NCBI RefSeq assembly: GCF_013389595.1
Contig: NZ_CP058306.1
Coordinates: forward strand, 3,410,001-3,474,000
Direction: 5' to 3'
Source: Flavobacterium sp. I3-2
GTDB taxonomy: Bacteria; Bacteroidota; Bacteroidia; Flavobacteriales; Flavobacteriaceae
DNA: 64,000 nt
The notes below the pieces were generated by a model. It was given only the letters and a program-made list of their open reading frames with translations, had not been told where the DNA came from and did no database searches. The position numbers were made by a program, and so were the translations under genes. Position 1 is the first letter of the stretch. Every line of letters starts with the position of its first letter. Positions 9,925-18,608 of the stretch are shown here, one piece after another.

Positions 9925-9952
9925 AGAAAACCTCAACAAACTGAGGTTTTCT
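9925..9952. terminator. bidirectional terminator
   Basis: 11-bp arms, AGAAAACCTCA and its complement, with a six-base loop. It lies between the SRPBCC gene (+) and the TolC gene of the exporter operon (-), with A and T tracts on each side. Confidence 0.8.
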
Positions 9953-9976
9953 CTTTTATAACTAATTCAATATATC

Positions 9977-11272
9977 TCATTTAAATTGTAATTCTAATTG
10001 ATAGATTTCAGAAAAAAACTGAATTTTATTAGAAAGCAAATTATACTGAGATTGTAACAATTGATTTTTAGCAAGTTTGTAATTGGATGCATCAACTTTA
10101 TCAAAAATATATTTACTTGCCGTGGTTTCTAAAGCTTTTTCGGAAATTTCTTCAATAGCAATCAACCTATTTTGTTCTTCAGATAAAAAAGAAATCTTGG
10201 TTTTAGCAATTTGCAAATTGTCTGATAAACGCTTGGTTTCTTTTATTTCTTCTTCTTTTAAAATCCTATAATCTAGTTCTTTTAGCTTACTTTTTTGCGA
10301 ATTGTTACCTTTACTAAACACCGGAATATAAAGTGATAAACCTACAAATTGGCTTTTATTATCTTTTAATTGATTTTGAAATTGAAAATTAGTATCCGAT
10401 AGATTGTTGATTTTTTGCGCATAAAATGTTCCGTAAGAATAAACGAAATCAAGCGTTGGTAGATAAACTTTTTGCAATTGTTTTTGTTCTGCTTGATTTT
10501 TTAAAAGCGAAGCATTAGTTTTCTGAAGCGATGGATTTTGATTTACCGTGTAATTTTCGTCTCGATAAAAAAGCACTTCTGGAAATGACATCACCATTTG
10601 ATTCGCTTGAAATGATTGAGAGTTGATTAATTGTAATAGTTCCAATTTAGCTACATGTTCATCTGCTTTAACTTTCTCAAAATCATTTGTTTCTTGAAGA
10701 AAAATCACCTGCATATCATAAGCATCACTTTTAGGTCTTTTCCCCTGCTCTACCTTATCAAGAATTCGTTTTAGTGTTTGATTGCTATTATCAACTTGAT
10801 TTTGCATTGATTTTTGCCATTCTTGTAAAGTCAAAGCTTTCATATATTTTTCTAAAATCAACATCTGAAATTGCATTTCGATTATTTCATAATTCCATTT
10901 TTCGATTTCGATATCATAATTTTGAATATTGTTTTCAGACCATTTAGAAAAATCAATCAAACTTGCTCTAAAATCAATTGAAATATTATCTGATTGAATA
11001 TTTGAAGGTTCACGATTGTTGCTTGATGGATTAATTGACGACCCAAAATTATAGCTATGCGAAGCTGAAATTCCAATTTGAGGTAAAAAACTTGAAGCAA
11101 TTGAACGTTTAGCTTTTTGACTTTGTTCTATTTTTAAAGCTTGAATCTTAAAGTCAGAATAGTTTTTTGTGCCAATTTCAAAACAATCTTGTAAACTCAA
11201 CTGCTGTGCTTTTCCCGATAAAGGAAAAAGCATCAACAGTATGATAAATAAAAAATTGAGTAAATTATTCAT
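9977..11272 (-). CDS. TolC-family outer-membrane efflux protein
   Basis: 431 residues. A signal peptide (about residues 1-22, ending GKAQQ) is followed by two long coiled-coil halves typical of outer-membrane efflux proteins, with leucine/glutamine-rich heptads such as KYMKALTLQEWQKSMQNQVDN. This is the last gene of a five-gene minus-strand operon (adaptor, S41-like protein, ABC ATPase, FtsX-type permease, TolC). Its start overlaps the end of the permease gene by 8 bp, so the two are translationally coupled. It would form the outer-membrane duct of the exporter; the exported substrate is unknown. Confidence 0.9.
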   Translation of the reverse strand: MNNLLNFLFIILLMLFPLSGKAQQLSLQDCFEIGTKNYSDFKIQALKIEQSQKAKRSIASSFLPQIGISASHSYNFGSSINPSSNNREPSNIQSDNISIDFRASLIDFSKWSENNIQNYDIEIEKWNYEIIEMQFQMLILEKYMKALTLQEWQKSMQNQVDNSNQTLKRILDKVEQGKRPKSDAYDMQVIFLQETNDFEKVKADEHVAKLELLQLINSQSFQANQMVMSFPEVLFYRDENYTVNQNPSLQKTNASLLKNQAEQKQLQKVYLPTLDFVYSYGTFYAQKINNLSDTNFQFQNQLKDNKSQFVGLSLYIPVFSKGNNSQKSKLKELDYRILKEEEIKETKRLSDNLQIAKTKISFLSEEQNRLIAIEEISEKALETTASKYIFDKVDASNYKLAKNQLLQSQYNLLSNKIQFFSEIYQLELQFK

Positions 11273-13673
11273 ATTTTAAATAAGTCAATAAATTTAATCG
11301 AGTTGCAAAAAAGGCTTTTGAAATCACAACAATTAAGGTTAAAAGCAACAATATGAAGAATGCAAAAACATAAACTATCCATTCGATATCAATACGATAA
11401 TGGAAATTAGCTAACCATTTTTGCATCAAATAATAACTTGGAACCAAAGCAAGAACAAATCCGACTAAAACCATAACAATATACTGCTGCGTTAAAAGTT
11501 TAAGTAACGAACTAGTTTCTGCTCCTAAAACTTTTCGAATTGCAATTTCTTTGTATTTGCGTTCGATGGTAAAAGACGATAAAGCAAACAAACCAAATAA
11601 AGCGATTCCGATAACAATGACATTTAAAATGCTAAACATCTTTTTTTGTTTGATGTAACCTTCGTAAGAACGTGCAAATTTTTTATCGACAAAGTCATAA
11701 GTAAATGGCATATTTGCATCAATCTTTTCTTTCCAGAATTTTTCTAAATTGGCAATTGTTTCTTCTGTATTTTCTGAATTGATTTTTACAACAAAATTCA
11801 TAATATTTGAAGACATCCAATTTACAGTTTTCATGTGCATAAATAGCATTGGAGGAACTTCTTCTTGAGGCGAACGCAAATTAAAATCTTTAACTACACC
11901 AACTAATTTGAATTTTCTTCCATTCCATTCAAATTCGGTTCCTAACGGAACATTTCCACCTAAATCGCGAATTGCACGTTGATTGATAAGTACGTTTTCT
12001 GTAGAATCTGAAGCGATATTTGAATCTAAATCACGTCCTTCGATAATTTGCATTTTAAACAAATCTAAATAACCAAAATCAAATGCTACGTTTTGTGCTT
12101 GAGTAGAAAATTTACTGTTTGGTAACGAAAAACTAGAAGATGAACCTGTTCCGCTTCCTAAGCTTAAAGTACTAATATTAACATCTTCAACACCTTTTAT
12201 TTTGGATAAATCACTTTTAAAAGCTTCGTATGATTTATATTTATCAACATTAGAAATCGTATAATTTATAGACAATATTTGATTGCCATTAAAACCCAAA
12301 TCTTTTTTAGATAAATAATCTACTTGCTGCGAAACAATCAATCCGCTTACAATGAAAAAAGTTGCAATAGTAAACTGTAAAATCAACATAGAATTACGTA
12401 CCCATATTCCGTTTTTACTTCGAGAGAAATTACCTTTAAGTACTTTTAATTCTTCGAAATTTGCAATATAGACAGCAGGGAAAAATCCAGCGAAAAGCAC
12501 AACAATTAAAAAGATAAGCGCTAAATAATAACCGAAATCTAAAATATTCAATACAAGCGATTTTCCGATTAAATTATTGTAATACGGCAAACATAATTCG
12601 GTTAAACAAAGTGCAAATAATAGTGCAAAAAATGTAATTAAGATAGTTTCAAAAACAAATTGATAAACAATATTTTTCTTTGAAGCTCCAAAAACTTTAC
12701 GAACACCAACTTCCTTTGCACGTTTCATTGCTTGTGCGGTTGACAAATTAATGTAATTGATAATTGATAAAACAAGAATCAAAATAGATAAACCAACTAA
12801 AATTTGTAAAAGTACGCGATTGCCTTTTCCTTCAGAAAAACCGGTTACTTTATTGCTTAATCTAGCATCTGCTAAAGATTGTAATTCAATGGAAAATTTA
12901 CCATATTCTTTTAGATATTCTTCAATAGAAATTCCTTTATATTTTGCATCTTCAGAAACTTTAAAATTTGTCAAAACCTCTTCGCCAATTCGTTCAATTT
13001 CGTGAATGTCTTCTTTATTACATTTAAACATTAATGAATAATTGTAATTTCCCCATTCAGACTCATAAGTTTGTAAGTCAGAATCAATGGTCGAAAAAAC
13101 ATATTTAGGTTTGATTGATGAAAGCTCGTTTAATTTAAAAACCGCAGTTACAACTAAATGTTCGTTATTAATTGAAATGGTTTGATTAATTGGATTTTGA
13201 TTTCCAAAAATCTTCTGAGCTTCACCTTCTTCAATGGCAACTTCATTTTTGTTTTTACGAAACGATTCTTTACTACCTTTTACAAATTCAAAAGGAAAAA
13301 AATCAAAAAAGTTAGATTGACTAATAACAATATTAGTCGCATAATTATTCTTGCCATTTGCTAATAAAATATCTTCGGTATAATAAGGTAAATAATAACA
13401 GTAATCTTGAAGTTTATCTGTTTTTAATTTGATGTTTTTTGCTAATCCTGCTTGTGAATATCCCCAAGTTTCGCCAGTTGAAATTGTACTTAATACTTCA
13501 TAAACCGAATCTTTTTCGGGATTCCATTTATTATAACTTGTTTCGTTATTCCAATATAATAAAGCAAAAATCAAACTCGAAATTCCGATTCCTAATCCTA
13601 GAATAGTCAAAAAAGTAAATGCTTTATTTTTGATGGAATGCGTAACGAAAATTTTAAACCAACTTTTTATCAT
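11265..13673 (-). CDS. MacB/FtsX-type ABC transporter permease
   Basis: 802 residues with a duplicated MacB-like layout: TM1 (about 18-40), a periplasmic MacB_PCD domain, a FtsX block of three helices (about 290-420), TM5 (about 435-455), a second periplasmic domain and a second FtsX block (about 680-795). Both FtsX blocks carry the coupling motif EVGVRKVFGA / EIAIRKVLGA. MacB-type permeases transmit mechanical strokes to a TolC duct and do not carry substrate through the membrane themselves. The ATPase gene lies 6 bp upstream and tolC overlaps downstream. I see nothing broken in it. Confidence 0.92.
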   Translation of the reverse strand: MIKSWFKIFVTHSIKNKAFTFLTILGLGIGISSLIFALLYWNNETSYNKWNPEKDSVYEVLSTISTGETWGYSQAGLAKNIKLKTDKLQDYCYYLPYYTEDILLANGKNNYATNIVISQSNFFDFFPFEFVKGSKESFRKNKNEVAIEEGEAQKIFGNQNPINQTISINNEHLVVTAVFKLNELSSIKPKYVFSTIDSDLQTYESEWGNYNYSLMFKCNKEDIHEIERIGEEVLTNFKVSEDAKYKGISIEEYLKEYGKFSIELQSLADARLSNKVTGFSEGKGNRVLLQILVGLSILILVLSIINYINLSTAQAMKRAKEVGVRKVFGASKKNIVYQFVFETILITFFALLFALCLTELCLPYYNNLIGKSLVLNILDFGYYLALIFLIVVLFAGFFPAVYIANFEELKVLKGNFSRSKNGIWVRNSMLILQFTIATFFIVSGLIVSQQVDYLSKKDLGFNGNQILSINYTISNVDKYKSYEAFKSDLSKIKGVEDVNISTLSLGSGTGSSSSFSLPNSKFSTQAQNVAFDFGYLDLFKMQIIEGRDLDSNIASDSTENVLINQRAIRDLGGNVPLGTEFEWNGRKFKLVGVVKDFNLRSPQEEVPPMLFMHMKTVNWMSSNIMNFVVKINSENTEETIANLEKFWKEKIDANMPFTYDFVDKKFARSYEGYIKQKKMFSILNVIVIGIALFGLFALSSFTIERKYKEIAIRKVLGAETSSLLKLLTQQYIVMVLVGFVLALVPSYYLMQKWLANFHYRIDIEWIVYVFAFFILLLLTLIVVISKAFFATRLNLLTYLKYE

Positions 13674-13679
13674 AACCTT

Positions 13680-14387
13680 TTATTTAGAGTTAGTAAAAAC
13701 ATTTACCGTATTTTGATTGATTTTTTCGGATAAAATTTCGCCATCTTTCATTGTTATAATCTTATCTGAATATGCAGCATCGTGAGCCGAATGCGTAACC
13801 ATTAAAATAGTTGCGCCTTGTTTGTGTAAATCTGTAAGAAGTTCCATTACTTCATTCCCGTTTATACTATCTAAATTTCCTGTTGGCTCATCGGCTAAAA
13901 TAATTTTCGGATTCAAAACCAAAGCTCTACCAACTGCAACACGTTGTTGTTGACCACCCGAAAGTTGTTGCGGAAAATGTTGTAAACGATGTACAATATT
14001 CAATTTTTCAGCGATTTCATTCACGCGTTTTTTACGTTCAGTACTTGGAATTTTTGCATAAATTAATGGTAATTCGATGTTATCATAAACCGATAATTCA
14101 TCAATTAAATTAAAATTCTGAAAGATGAATCCAATATTTTCTTTACGGATTTTGGCACGTTTAGATTCACTACTTTTTGACATATCGATATCCGAAATAC
14201 GATAACTTCCGTCATTAAAATCATCAAGTAAACCAATAATGTTCAATAAGGTAGATTTACCACATCCGGAAGGTCCCATTATGGAAACAAATTCACCCGA
14301 TTTAATTTGAATATTGATTTTATTTAATGCATTGGTCTGAATATCTGCAGTTTTAAAAACTTTAGATAGATTTTCTATTTTTATCAT
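13680..14387 (-). CDS. MacB/LolD-type ABC transporter ATPase
   Basis: 235-residue nucleotide-binding subunit with Walker A GPSGCGKS (about residue 39), Q-loop IFQNFNL, signature LSGGQQQR (about 142), Walker B KIILADEPTGNLDS and the switch histidine in MVTHS. The pattern and length match the LolD/MacB ATPase group, which works with FtsX-type permeases. It sits between the S41-like protein and the permease with gaps of 11 and 6 bp, so it is part of one transcript with them. The C-terminal 15 residues (NQNTVNVFTNSK) extend slightly past the usual end. Confidence 0.93.
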   Translation of the reverse strand: MIKIENLSKVFKTADIQTNALNKINIQIKSGEFVSIMGPSGCGKSTLLNIIGLLDDFNDGSYRISDIDMSKSSESKRAKIRKENIGFIFQNFNLIDELSVYDNIELPLIYAKIPSTERKKRVNEIAEKLNIVHRLQHFPQQLSGGQQQRVAVGRALVLNPKIILADEPTGNLDSINGNEVMELLTDLHKQGATILMVTHSAHDAAYSDKIITMKDGEILSEKINQNTVNVFTNSK

Positions 14388-14398
14388 TTTGTGTTTTT

Positions 14399-15838
14399 TT
14401 AATTATTAAGTAATTCATTTACATAAGAAATCCATTCTTCTTCTGGAATATCTTCATCTAAATAATAATCGGGTTGAATACCAATTTCATCAATCGGAAA
14501 GTTCGGGATTCGTTTACTTCTTGAAAGTGCATAACCGAATTCGAATTCATTACAAGGAGAATCAATAAAATACATATTAGATATATCTAAAACTCCAAAA
14601 GTAGTTTTACCATACAATTTTACTTTTTTACTTTGTTTGGCAGCTAGCAAAAATTGTTCGTCTGTACTTCCGTTTCCTCCGTTAATGATGATTGCAACAT
14701 GTTTTGGAAATTCATAAACCGTGTCTAAAGAACGCGAATTAACATCGTATTGATTTAAACCAACATATTTTCCCAAGTTCATTTCTAATTTATCAAAACC
14801 TGCTTGTGCCCATTTTTTTTCATCTTCGTCAAAACCATATTTCGGATTATTAATAAAATCTAACATGCGTTGATTATTTAGTTTAGTTGAACGAAATTGA
14901 ACGCCAACAGTTCGGATTGGATTGGTGTACAAATACGGAATTAAATCATTAAAACTTGAATCACTTCCACCTGTTCCGCTTCTAATATCAAGAATTAAAT
15001 TTTCGGTTCTTAAAATCAAATCTTTATTAACAGCTAAAACACTATCAATTGCTGCTTTACTTTCATTGCTAAAAGAAGGAATTCGAAGCATCAACGTTTT
15101 TGAATTCAACTGTTCTAAATACGGTTCTTTTGCATTTAACATGGTTATATATGATTCGATAGCTTCGTCTTTTGGTAAAACAGGAGCAATACGTTTAAGC
15201 ATCATACGTCCAATTTTTAAATAGTTTTCACCTAAGAATTTGATATCATTTGATTCAACCGCAGAATGGTCACGCATATAAAAAACGGATGAATCAAAAT
15301 TTGAATCTATCTTTAATTTTATTTGATTTTTCTTCCAAGTTTCAGCACCAGATTCAATGATAAAGCCAACATATTGATTTCCTTCTTTTTTAATTCCGAT
15401 TTTATAAGGTTCAGAAAACCAAATTCCTTCAGCATCTTGAACTTTTTTATTCTTTAAATACTTTTCAAATTTCGGAACATCAACAACCAGTTTTTCCCAT
15501 TCAGAAAAATCGTTTGGAATTACTTTTTCAATTTGCTGATTCTGACTCGTTTCTTTTAGAGAAATAGCAATATGACCGGAACGAAAAAATTCTAACCATT
15601 CATATAAAATTGGCGCACATTCATTGATGTTTTTTGCTGATTTGATTTTTGATAAAATACGTTGGTTGTGTTCTTTATAAGCTTGTTCACCTTTTTTTTC
15701 GATATAATATTCAAAACCGGCGTCGTTTTCTTCAAAAGTTTTCTTAACCCATTCAAAGTTACTTTCGCAATTACAATTTTGAGCATTTGAGATAGAGAAT
15801 GTACCAAGCAACATGGCGATAATAATATATTTTTTCAT
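14399..15838 (-). CDS. S41 family peptidase-like secreted protein
   Basis: 479 residues with a signal peptide (MKKYIIIAMLLGTFSISNAQ). The C-terminal half matches the S41 (C-terminal-processing/tricorn-like) fold: an ILDIRSGTGGSDSSF segment, then IIINGGNGSTDEQF with the serine in the nucleophile position, and YGKTTFGVLDISN. In Ctp-type S41 enzymes a lysine follows TFG; here it is valine. The canonical Ser-Lys dyad therefore appears absent, as I recall for a Bacteroidetes subgroup with GVLD at this point. No PDZ domain is evident. Its place inside an exporter operon, 1 bp after the adaptor gene, suggests it handles the exported substrate or a periplasmic partner (inference). Confidence 0.75.
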   Translation of the reverse strand: MKKYIIIAMLLGTFSISNAQNCNCESNFEWVKKTFEENDAGFEYYIEKKGEQAYKEHNQRILSKIKSAKNINECAPILYEWLEFFRSGHIAISLKETSQNQQIEKVIPNDFSEWEKLVVDVPKFEKYLKNKKVQDAEGIWFSEPYKIGIKKEGNQYVGFIIESGAETWKKNQIKLKIDSNFDSSVFYMRDHSAVESNDIKFLGENYLKIGRMMLKRIAPVLPKDEAIESYITMLNAKEPYLEQLNSKTLMLRIPSFSNESKAAIDSVLAVNKDLILRTENLILDIRSGTGGSDSSFNDLIPYLYTNPIRTVGVQFRSTKLNNQRMLDFINNPKYGFDEDEKKWAQAGFDKLEMNLGKYVGLNQYDVNSRSLDTVYEFPKHVAIIINGGNGSTDEQFLLAAKQSKKVKLYGKTTFGVLDISNMYFIDSPCNEFEFGYALSRSKRIPNFPIDEIGIQPDYYLDEDIPEEEWISYVNELLNN

Positions 15839-15839
15839 T

Positions 15840-17081
15840 TTATTTTTTTATTTCTAATTCTTCAATCGTTGTATAATCTTCGTAATTTGATGTTATGACT
15901 TTATCGCCAATCTTTAATCCAGAAATCACTTCGTAAACATTCGGATTTTCTTTACCTAATTCAATTTTTCTACGAATTGCTTTTTGGTCGTTTACCACAA
16001 AAATCCATTTTCCTTGAGTGGTTGCAAAATAACTTCCTTTGGGTAAAATAATTTTTTTCTCTTTTTCTGACAAGGTTAGTTTTACACCAACCGAAGTTCC
16101 ATCTTGAATGTTAGCTGGTAATTTATCGATAAATTCAAGCTCAACTTTAAATTTTGCGTTTTTAACTTCGGGCGAAATTTTAGTAACTTTTACCTTAACT
16201 TTTTGACTTTTGATTTCTATTTGTCCATATTGACCTTCCTGAATACGGTCTAAATAATATTCATCAACCATTGCAACCAATTTATAACCACTTAAAACAT
16301 CAATCTTTCCAATACTTTTTCCGGATTCAATTGATTGTCCCAAAGCCAAATCAAAAGAACTCAACCTACCCGATTCTGGCGCTAAAATCAAGAAGTTTTG
16401 TTTGTTATTTCGCAACGTATTTAAACTTTTTTGCATAATCGATAAAGCTTCATCAATTTGTTTGATTTGCAAAACGTTCGATTCTTTTTCTTTAATTAAT
16501 GTTTTCTGAATGATAGCTTTACGTTCTTGTTGGTATCTGAATTTTTCTTTTGTAGTTTCCCATTCATTTTTAGATAAAACATCACGTTCAAAAAGCTTTT
16601 TATTTAAATCATATTCAAGTTGCGTTTGATTATAATCGTGTTCCATACTAACCAAATCTTTCGAAAGATTTAATTCTTGATTTCTGATATTTAATTTTGA
16701 AACATTTAATTGATTCATTTGTTCAATAATTGCGGTTTCTTGCGTTAAATAACTTAATTCTGAATTCGGATTGTACAATTGCGCAATTGGCATTCCTTTA
16801 GTAACCATCGCTCCATTTTCGGTAAAAATTTCTTGAACCGAACCGCTTTCTACAACATTAATTAAAGTTGAATTTATGGGTTCTATTTGTGCTTGAAAAC
16901 TTACAAAATCTTCAAAGAAATCTTCTGTTACTTCTTTAATCATAATTTCAGATTCGTTTACAGCTAATGTTCTAGGTTGATTAGAAACGTAAACAAACAA
17001 GACAACAACAATTAAAATAGCAAAACCGATAAAACCGAATCTTTTATATTTATTTTTCTTAGAATTAATTTTAATATCCAT
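15840..17081 (-). CDS. HlyD-family periplasmic adaptor subunit
   Basis: 413 residues. There is one N-terminal membrane helix (about 15-33) after a basic start. Then come the first half of a lipoyl-like domain (INVVESGSVQEIFTENGAMV), a long coiled-coil hairpin (about 105-215), the second lipoyl half (ILAPESGRLSSFD) and beta-barrel domains, ending in GLKIGDKVITSNYE. This is the membrane-fusion layout of MacA/HlyD adaptors, which bridge the permease and TolC. It is the first gene of the exporter operon, and the response-regulator gene diverges 188 bp away. The promoter should lie in that gap, where a weak TGGCA...TTAT sigma-54-like candidate can be seen at 17140-17160. Confidence 0.9.
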   Translation of the reverse strand: MDIKINSKKNKYKRFGFIGFAILIVVVLFVYVSNQPRTLAVNESEIMIKEVTEDFFEDFVSFQAQIEPINSTLINVVESGSVQEIFTENGAMVTKGMPIAQLYNPNSELSYLTQETAIIEQMNQLNVSKLNIRNQELNLSKDLVSMEHDYNQTQLEYDLNKKLFERDVLSKNEWETTKEKFRYQQERKAIIQKTLIKEKESNVLQIKQIDEALSIMQKSLNTLRNNKQNFLILAPESGRLSSFDLALGQSIESGKSIGKIDVLSGYKLVAMVDEYYLDRIQEGQYGQIEIKSQKVKVKVTKISPEVKNAKFKVELEFIDKLPANIQDGTSVGVKLTLSEKEKKIILPKGSYFATTQGKWIFVVNDQKAIRRKIELGKENPNVYEVISGLKIGDKVITSNYEDYTTIEELEIKK

Positions 17082-17218
17082 TATTTTATAAATTTACTTT
17101 TGAGATAAGTGATTTTTTAACGTTTGATATTTAATAAATTATAAATAATATGCCATGTATTTATAACTTACTAAATCAATAAAAATCAATCATTTAAAAA
17201 ACAACCTAAAAATCAAAC

Positions 17219-17256
17219 TGTCCGAAAACGAACACTAAACTGTCCGTTTTTGAACA
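17219..17256. promoter_or_regulatory. tandem TGTCCG-N5-GAACA sites upstream of exporter and response regulator
   Basis: Two 16-bp near-palindromic boxes, TGTCCGAAAACGAACA (17219-17234) and TGTCCGTTTTTGAACA (17241-17256), start 22 bp apart. They lie 14 bp before the response-regulator gene and about 140-175 bp upstream of the exporter operon. Spacing and symmetry fit enhancer sites for the adjacent NtrC-type protein, which would act on the exporter operon and on itself. The assignment is inference. Confidence 0.6.
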
Positions 17257-17269
17257 GCTAAAAATCGAT

Positions 17270-18607
17270 ATGAAAAAAACACAAGCCACACTTTTAGTAA
17301 TCGACGACCAAGACGAGATTTTAATTGCAAGTAAATTGTTGCTTAAACGTAGTTTTGAAAGCGTTTTAACATGTTCAAATCCGAAAGAAATTCTACAAAT
17401 TTTGTCTCAAAATGAAATCGATGTGATTTTGATGGATATGAATTTTAGAACCGGTTACGAAGATGGTAAAGAAGGCATTTTTTGGTTAAAAGAAATCAAA
17501 CAAAATCAACCTGAAACAAAGGTTATTTTAATGACTTCGTACGGAAACATTCAAAATGCAATTGATGGTTTAAAACTTGGAGCAATTGATTATTTATTGA
17601 AACCTTGGGATAATGAAAAATTAGTTGCACAAATTAAAGATGCTGTTAAACAAAAAAGAAAAACACCATTAAAACAAAACGAAAACAAGCTATTTTTAGG
17701 AAGTTCACCAAGTATAGAAAAGGTTTATAAACTTGTACAACGTGTTGCTTTAACAGATGCAACACTTTTAATTCTTGGTGAAAATGGAACAGGAAAATCA
17801 GTTTTAGCAAAAAAAATACATTTACAATCAAACAGAAAAGACCAACCGTTTGTTCAAGTTGATTTGGGTTCGTTGAGCGAAAATTTATTCGAAAGTGAAT
17901 TATTTGGCTATGCTAAAGGTGCATTTACAGACGCAAAAAATGACACGATGGGGCGTTTTGAAAATGCAAATGGCGGCACTTTATTTTTAGACGAAATCGG
18001 AAATATTCCGTTGCATTTACAAACAAAGCTTTTACAAGCCATTCAGAATAAAGAAATTGTCCGATTAGGTGAAAGCAAACCTCGAAAAGTTGATGTCCGA
18101 ATTATAACTGCAACGAATTCTAATTTAGAAGAAGCTGTAAAAACAGGAAGTTTTCGAGAAGATTTGTTTTATCGTATCAACACCATTTCTGTGACAATGC
18201 CAAATTTATCGGAAAGAAAAGAAGATATTATTCCAATGATTCATCATTTTTTGAATGAAGCTGCAAACAAATATGATTTAGAAATTCCACACATTGATGC
18301 GGCAATTTTGTCGCAACTTGAAAATTATCCTTGGAATGGAAATATTCGAGAATTGCAAAATAGAATTGAACGCGCTATAATTTTAGCTGAAGACAATCAG
18401 ATTACATTAGAACATTTAGGTTTTGATGCAGTTATTCCATTACAATCAGAAGTTAAAAATCAAAATTTAGCTGAAATCGAAAAGAATAAAATTGTAGAAC
18501 GACTACATTTTTATAATGGAAATATTTCTAAAACAGCTGAAGATTTAGGAATTTCTAGAGCAGCTTTATATCGAAAGCTTGAAAAATATAATATTGAACA
18601 ATCATAA
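17270..18607 (+). CDS. sigma-54-dependent NtrC-type response regulator
   Basis: 445 residues in three domains. The receiver domain (about 5-130) has acidic residues in VIDDQDE, the phospho-acceptor aspartate in ILMDMNF and the lysine in LLKPWD. The AAA+ domain (about 145-370) has Walker A GENGTGKS, the sigma-54 contact motif AKGAFTDA (usually GAFTGA) and Walker B GGTLFLDEIG. The C-terminal Fis-type helix-turn-helix is NISKTAEDLGISRAALYRKL. It activates RpoN promoters when phosphorylated by its partner, the histidine kinase gene that starts 2 bp downstream. The divergent exporter operon is the likely target. Confidence 0.93.
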   Translation: MKKTQATLLVIDDQDEILIASKLLLKRSFESVLTCSNPKEILQILSQNEIDVILMDMNFRTGYEDGKEGIFWLKEIKQNQPETKVILMTSYGNIQNAIDGLKLGAIDYLLKPWDNEKLVAQIKDAVKQKRKTPLKQNENKLFLGSSPSIEKVYKLVQRVALTDATLLILGENGTGKSVLAKKIHLQSNRKDQPFVQVDLGSLSENLFESELFGYAKGAFTDAKNDTMGRFENANGGTLFLDEIGNIPLHLQTKLLQAIQNKEIVRLGESKPRKVDVRIITATNSNLEEAVKTGSFREDLFYRINTISVTMPNLSERKEDIIPMIHHFLNEAANKYDLEIPHIDAAILSQLENYPWNGNIRELQNRIERAIILAEDNQITLEHLGFDAVIPLQSEVKNQNLAEIEKNKIVERLHFYNGNISKTAEDLGISRAALYRKLEKYNIEQS

Positions 18608-18608
18608 A

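Noticed and set aside
9403..9939. 178-codon minus-strand frame over the SRPBCC gene
   Set aside because: It is antisense to a gene with clear family features, and its translation has low complexity and no motif.
17140..17160. Sigma-54 promoter for the exporter operon (TGGCA...TTAT)
   Set aside because: The -24 half is acceptable but the -12 half lacks GC, so it is mentioned only as a weak candidate and not listed as a feature.
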